Source: Planctomycetota bacterium
GTDB taxonomy: Bacteria; Planctomycetota; Phycisphaerae; WQYP01; JAJZKY01
Length of the DNA: 8,155 bases
Reading direction: 5' to 3'
NCBI GenBank assembly: GCA_021803885.1
Contig: JAJZKY010000179.1
Location: 1-8,155 of the forward strand
The position numbers and the translations under genes were made by a program. Below the pieces are notes generated by a model that saw only the letters and a program-made list of their open reading frames with translations, was not told the origin of the DNA and did not search any database. This document shows positions 7,180 through 8,155 of this stretch, piece after piece. The number at the start of each line of letters is the position of its first letter. Within the stretch, counting starts at the first letter, position 1.

Positions 7180-7839
7180 TTACGACCGACGCACCAACCA
7201 CTTGCGCTGCGTCCAGCCAATCAGGCCGGAGGCAGCGAGACTCAAGATGAGAAAGAGCACGCCAACCAGCGTCAGCGGCTCAAGATAATGAAACGTTCGG
7301 TCGCCAAAAATCATGGCCCGATTCAGCATTTCAAGCACGGTAATGGTGGCCAGCAGCGGTGTGTCCTTAAACATGGCGATCAGGTTATTACCCATGGCGG
7401 GCACAATAGGGGGCAATGCCTGCGGCAGGATCAAACGGTGGAATGCCATGAATCTTGGGAAGTTCAAAGCGGCCGCCGCGTCCCACTGCCCCTTGGGAAT
7501 ATTTATGAAACCTGCCCGATACACCTCAGCCGTGTAGGCGCTATAATTGAAACCCAAAACTAAAATGCCAGTCGCCAGTGCCGGCATGGTGATACCAATC
7601 TCCGGTAGGGCATAAAAACAAAAATACAGTTGCATCAAAAGAGGCGTATCACGGATGAATTCGACCACCAACCGAGTGGGCCAAAGCAACCATGGCTTTT
7701 TGGATAACAGCAGCGCAACCCAAGCCAACCCCACCAGTAAGGCAAGTGCCATACCTCCAAGGGTAGCCACAAGCGTTACAAGCATACCCTTAAGAACAAT
7801 GGGTAGTACCTGCCAGACCACATGCCAACTCCAATTCAT
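7180..7839 (-). CDS. ehuD: ABC importer permease, EhuD type (HisM/polar amino acid family)
   Basis: One half of the transmembrane channel. The 219-aa length is normal for the polar amino acid permease family. It shows EFIRDTPLLMQLYF (60-73), the family signature near the second helix, and YSAYTAEVYRAG (99-110). The EAA loop, which docks on the ATPase, spans D120-AAAALN... to ILP139; the usual central Gly is Asn (N126), as in the partner permease. ETF-like MFKDTPLLATITVLE (156-170) and the closing hydrophobic helix are also typical. The similarity to EhuD is strongest in GQWDAAAALN and PAMGNNLIAMFKDTPLL. The start ATG overlaps the ehuC stop (ATGA), so the two are coupled. Confidence 0.87.
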   Translation of the reverse strand: MNWSWHVVWQVLPIVLKGMLVTLVATLGGMALALLVGLAWVALLLSKKPWLLWPTRLVVEFIRDTPLLMQLYFCFYALPEIGITMPALATGILVLGFNYSAYTAEVYRAGFINIPKGQWDAAAALNFPRFMAFHRLILPQALPPIVPAMGNNLIAMFKDTPLLATITVLEMLNRAMIFGDRTFHYLEPLTLVGVLFLILSLAASGLIGWTQRKWLVRRS

Positions 7840-8155
7840 GCACGTACTCCCACCGGAAAGCGAAATAGCTTTTCAAGCAAGCGCATCAGCAGGGCCAACA
7901 CCATAGCCATAGCAAAGTATATGACCAGCGCCGCGCCGTAAACCGCTCCGCTGCGCAGCGTAGAATCCTGAAGCAATTGCGCCTGAAACGTCAGATCGCT
8001 CACTTGCACCAAACCGGCCAAGGCACTGTTTTTCAACATATCTATAAAAAGATTTGCCAGTGGAGGCAGCATAAGCGGCACCGCCTGCGGAAGCACAATC
8101 CGGTAGAACGTCTGCCAACGCGAAAAGTTAAGGGCGATGGCGGCATCTTTCTGTT
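7836..8155 (-). CDS. ehuC: ABC importer permease, EhuC type (5' partial)
   Basis: The C-terminal ~106 residues of the second permease subunit; the gene runs off the right edge of the window, so its start is not seen. In frame from 8153 it begins within the EAA loop, reading QKDAAIALNFSRW then a TFYRIVLPQAVP stretch, with the same Gly-to-Asn change as in EhuD. It continues with PPLANLFIDMLKNSALAGL and VSDLTFQAQ, which match EhuC in my recollection, and ends with a hydrophobic helix and basic tail. The GTG near 8096 is an internal Val codon of the continuing frame, not a start. The solute-binding protein gene (ehuB) would be expected further right, but that is outside the window. The stop codon overlaps the ehuD start by four bases. 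Confidence 0.8.
   Translation of the reverse strand, partial: QKDAAIALNFSRWQTFYRIVLPQAVPLMLPPLANLFIDMLKNSALAGLVQVSDLTFQAQLLQDSTLRSGAVYGAALVIYFAMAMVLALLMRLLEKLFRFPVGVRA
7847..7851 (-). promoter_or_regulatory. Ribosome binding site for ehuD within the end of ehuC
   Basis: On the minus strand, GGGAG lies seven bases before ATG 7839, inside the last codons of ehuC. It supports this start and translational coupling. Confidence 0.65.

Noticed and set aside
1..8155. CRISPR arrays, tRNA or rRNA genes, insertion sequences, phage or defence genes
   Set aside because: No regularly spaced repeats, no tRNA-like cloverleaf seen, no transposase motif and no terminal inverted repeats noticed on reading both strands by eye.

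Overview
The window reads as chromosomal DNA from a free-living, moderately GC-rich bacterium that uses purine-rich Shine-Dalgarno sites (GGAGG type) and exports proteins with classical signal peptides. The phylum cannot be fixed from the sequence. The mix of a giant GT-C-like membrane protein, an OLE1-type desaturase, a zinc-ribbon site-2 protease and lineage-specific secreted paralogs would suit Planctomycetota, Acidobacteriota or a similar group, but that is a guess.

Layout, left to right. (1) Position 1 to 1663, plus strand: the 3' part of a large polytopic membrane protein of the GT-C glycosyltransferase type; its start lies outside the window. (2) 1820-3906, plus strand: two adjacent unrecognised genes joined by a one-base TAATG overlap. 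The first product is membrane-anchored (391 aa) and the second carries a signal peptide (303 aa). They share an ungapped core and a second module, so they look like diverged tandem paralogs with helical-repeat character acting outside the cytoplasmic membrane. (3) 3907-4433: a stretch with no intact gene. It contains a decayed reading frame resembling the C-terminal half of an SRAP (YedK/HMCES) protein, interrupted by two in-frame stops, followed by the likely promoter region of the next gene. (4) 4434-6281, plus strand: an acyl-lipid/acyl-CoA delta-9-type desaturase followed 21 bases later by a site-2-type intramembrane metalloprotease with a C-terminal double zinc ribbon; these two are probably one transcription unit. 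(5) 6371-8155, minus strand: three genes of a polar-solute ABC importer closely resembling the ectoine/hydroxyectoine system, in transcriptional order ehuC (partial), ehuD, ehuA. It converges on the protease gene, leaving an 89-base gap. The substrate-binding protein is not in view and would be expected upstream of ehuC, beyond the right edge.

Functional reading: the desaturase introduces double bonds into membrane acyl chains and the protease acts within the membrane, so the pair could relate to membrane state (inference). The importer would take up ectoines or polar amino acids as osmolyte or nutrient. The most unusual items are the coupled paralog pair of unknown function and the SRAP pseudogene between it and the desaturase.
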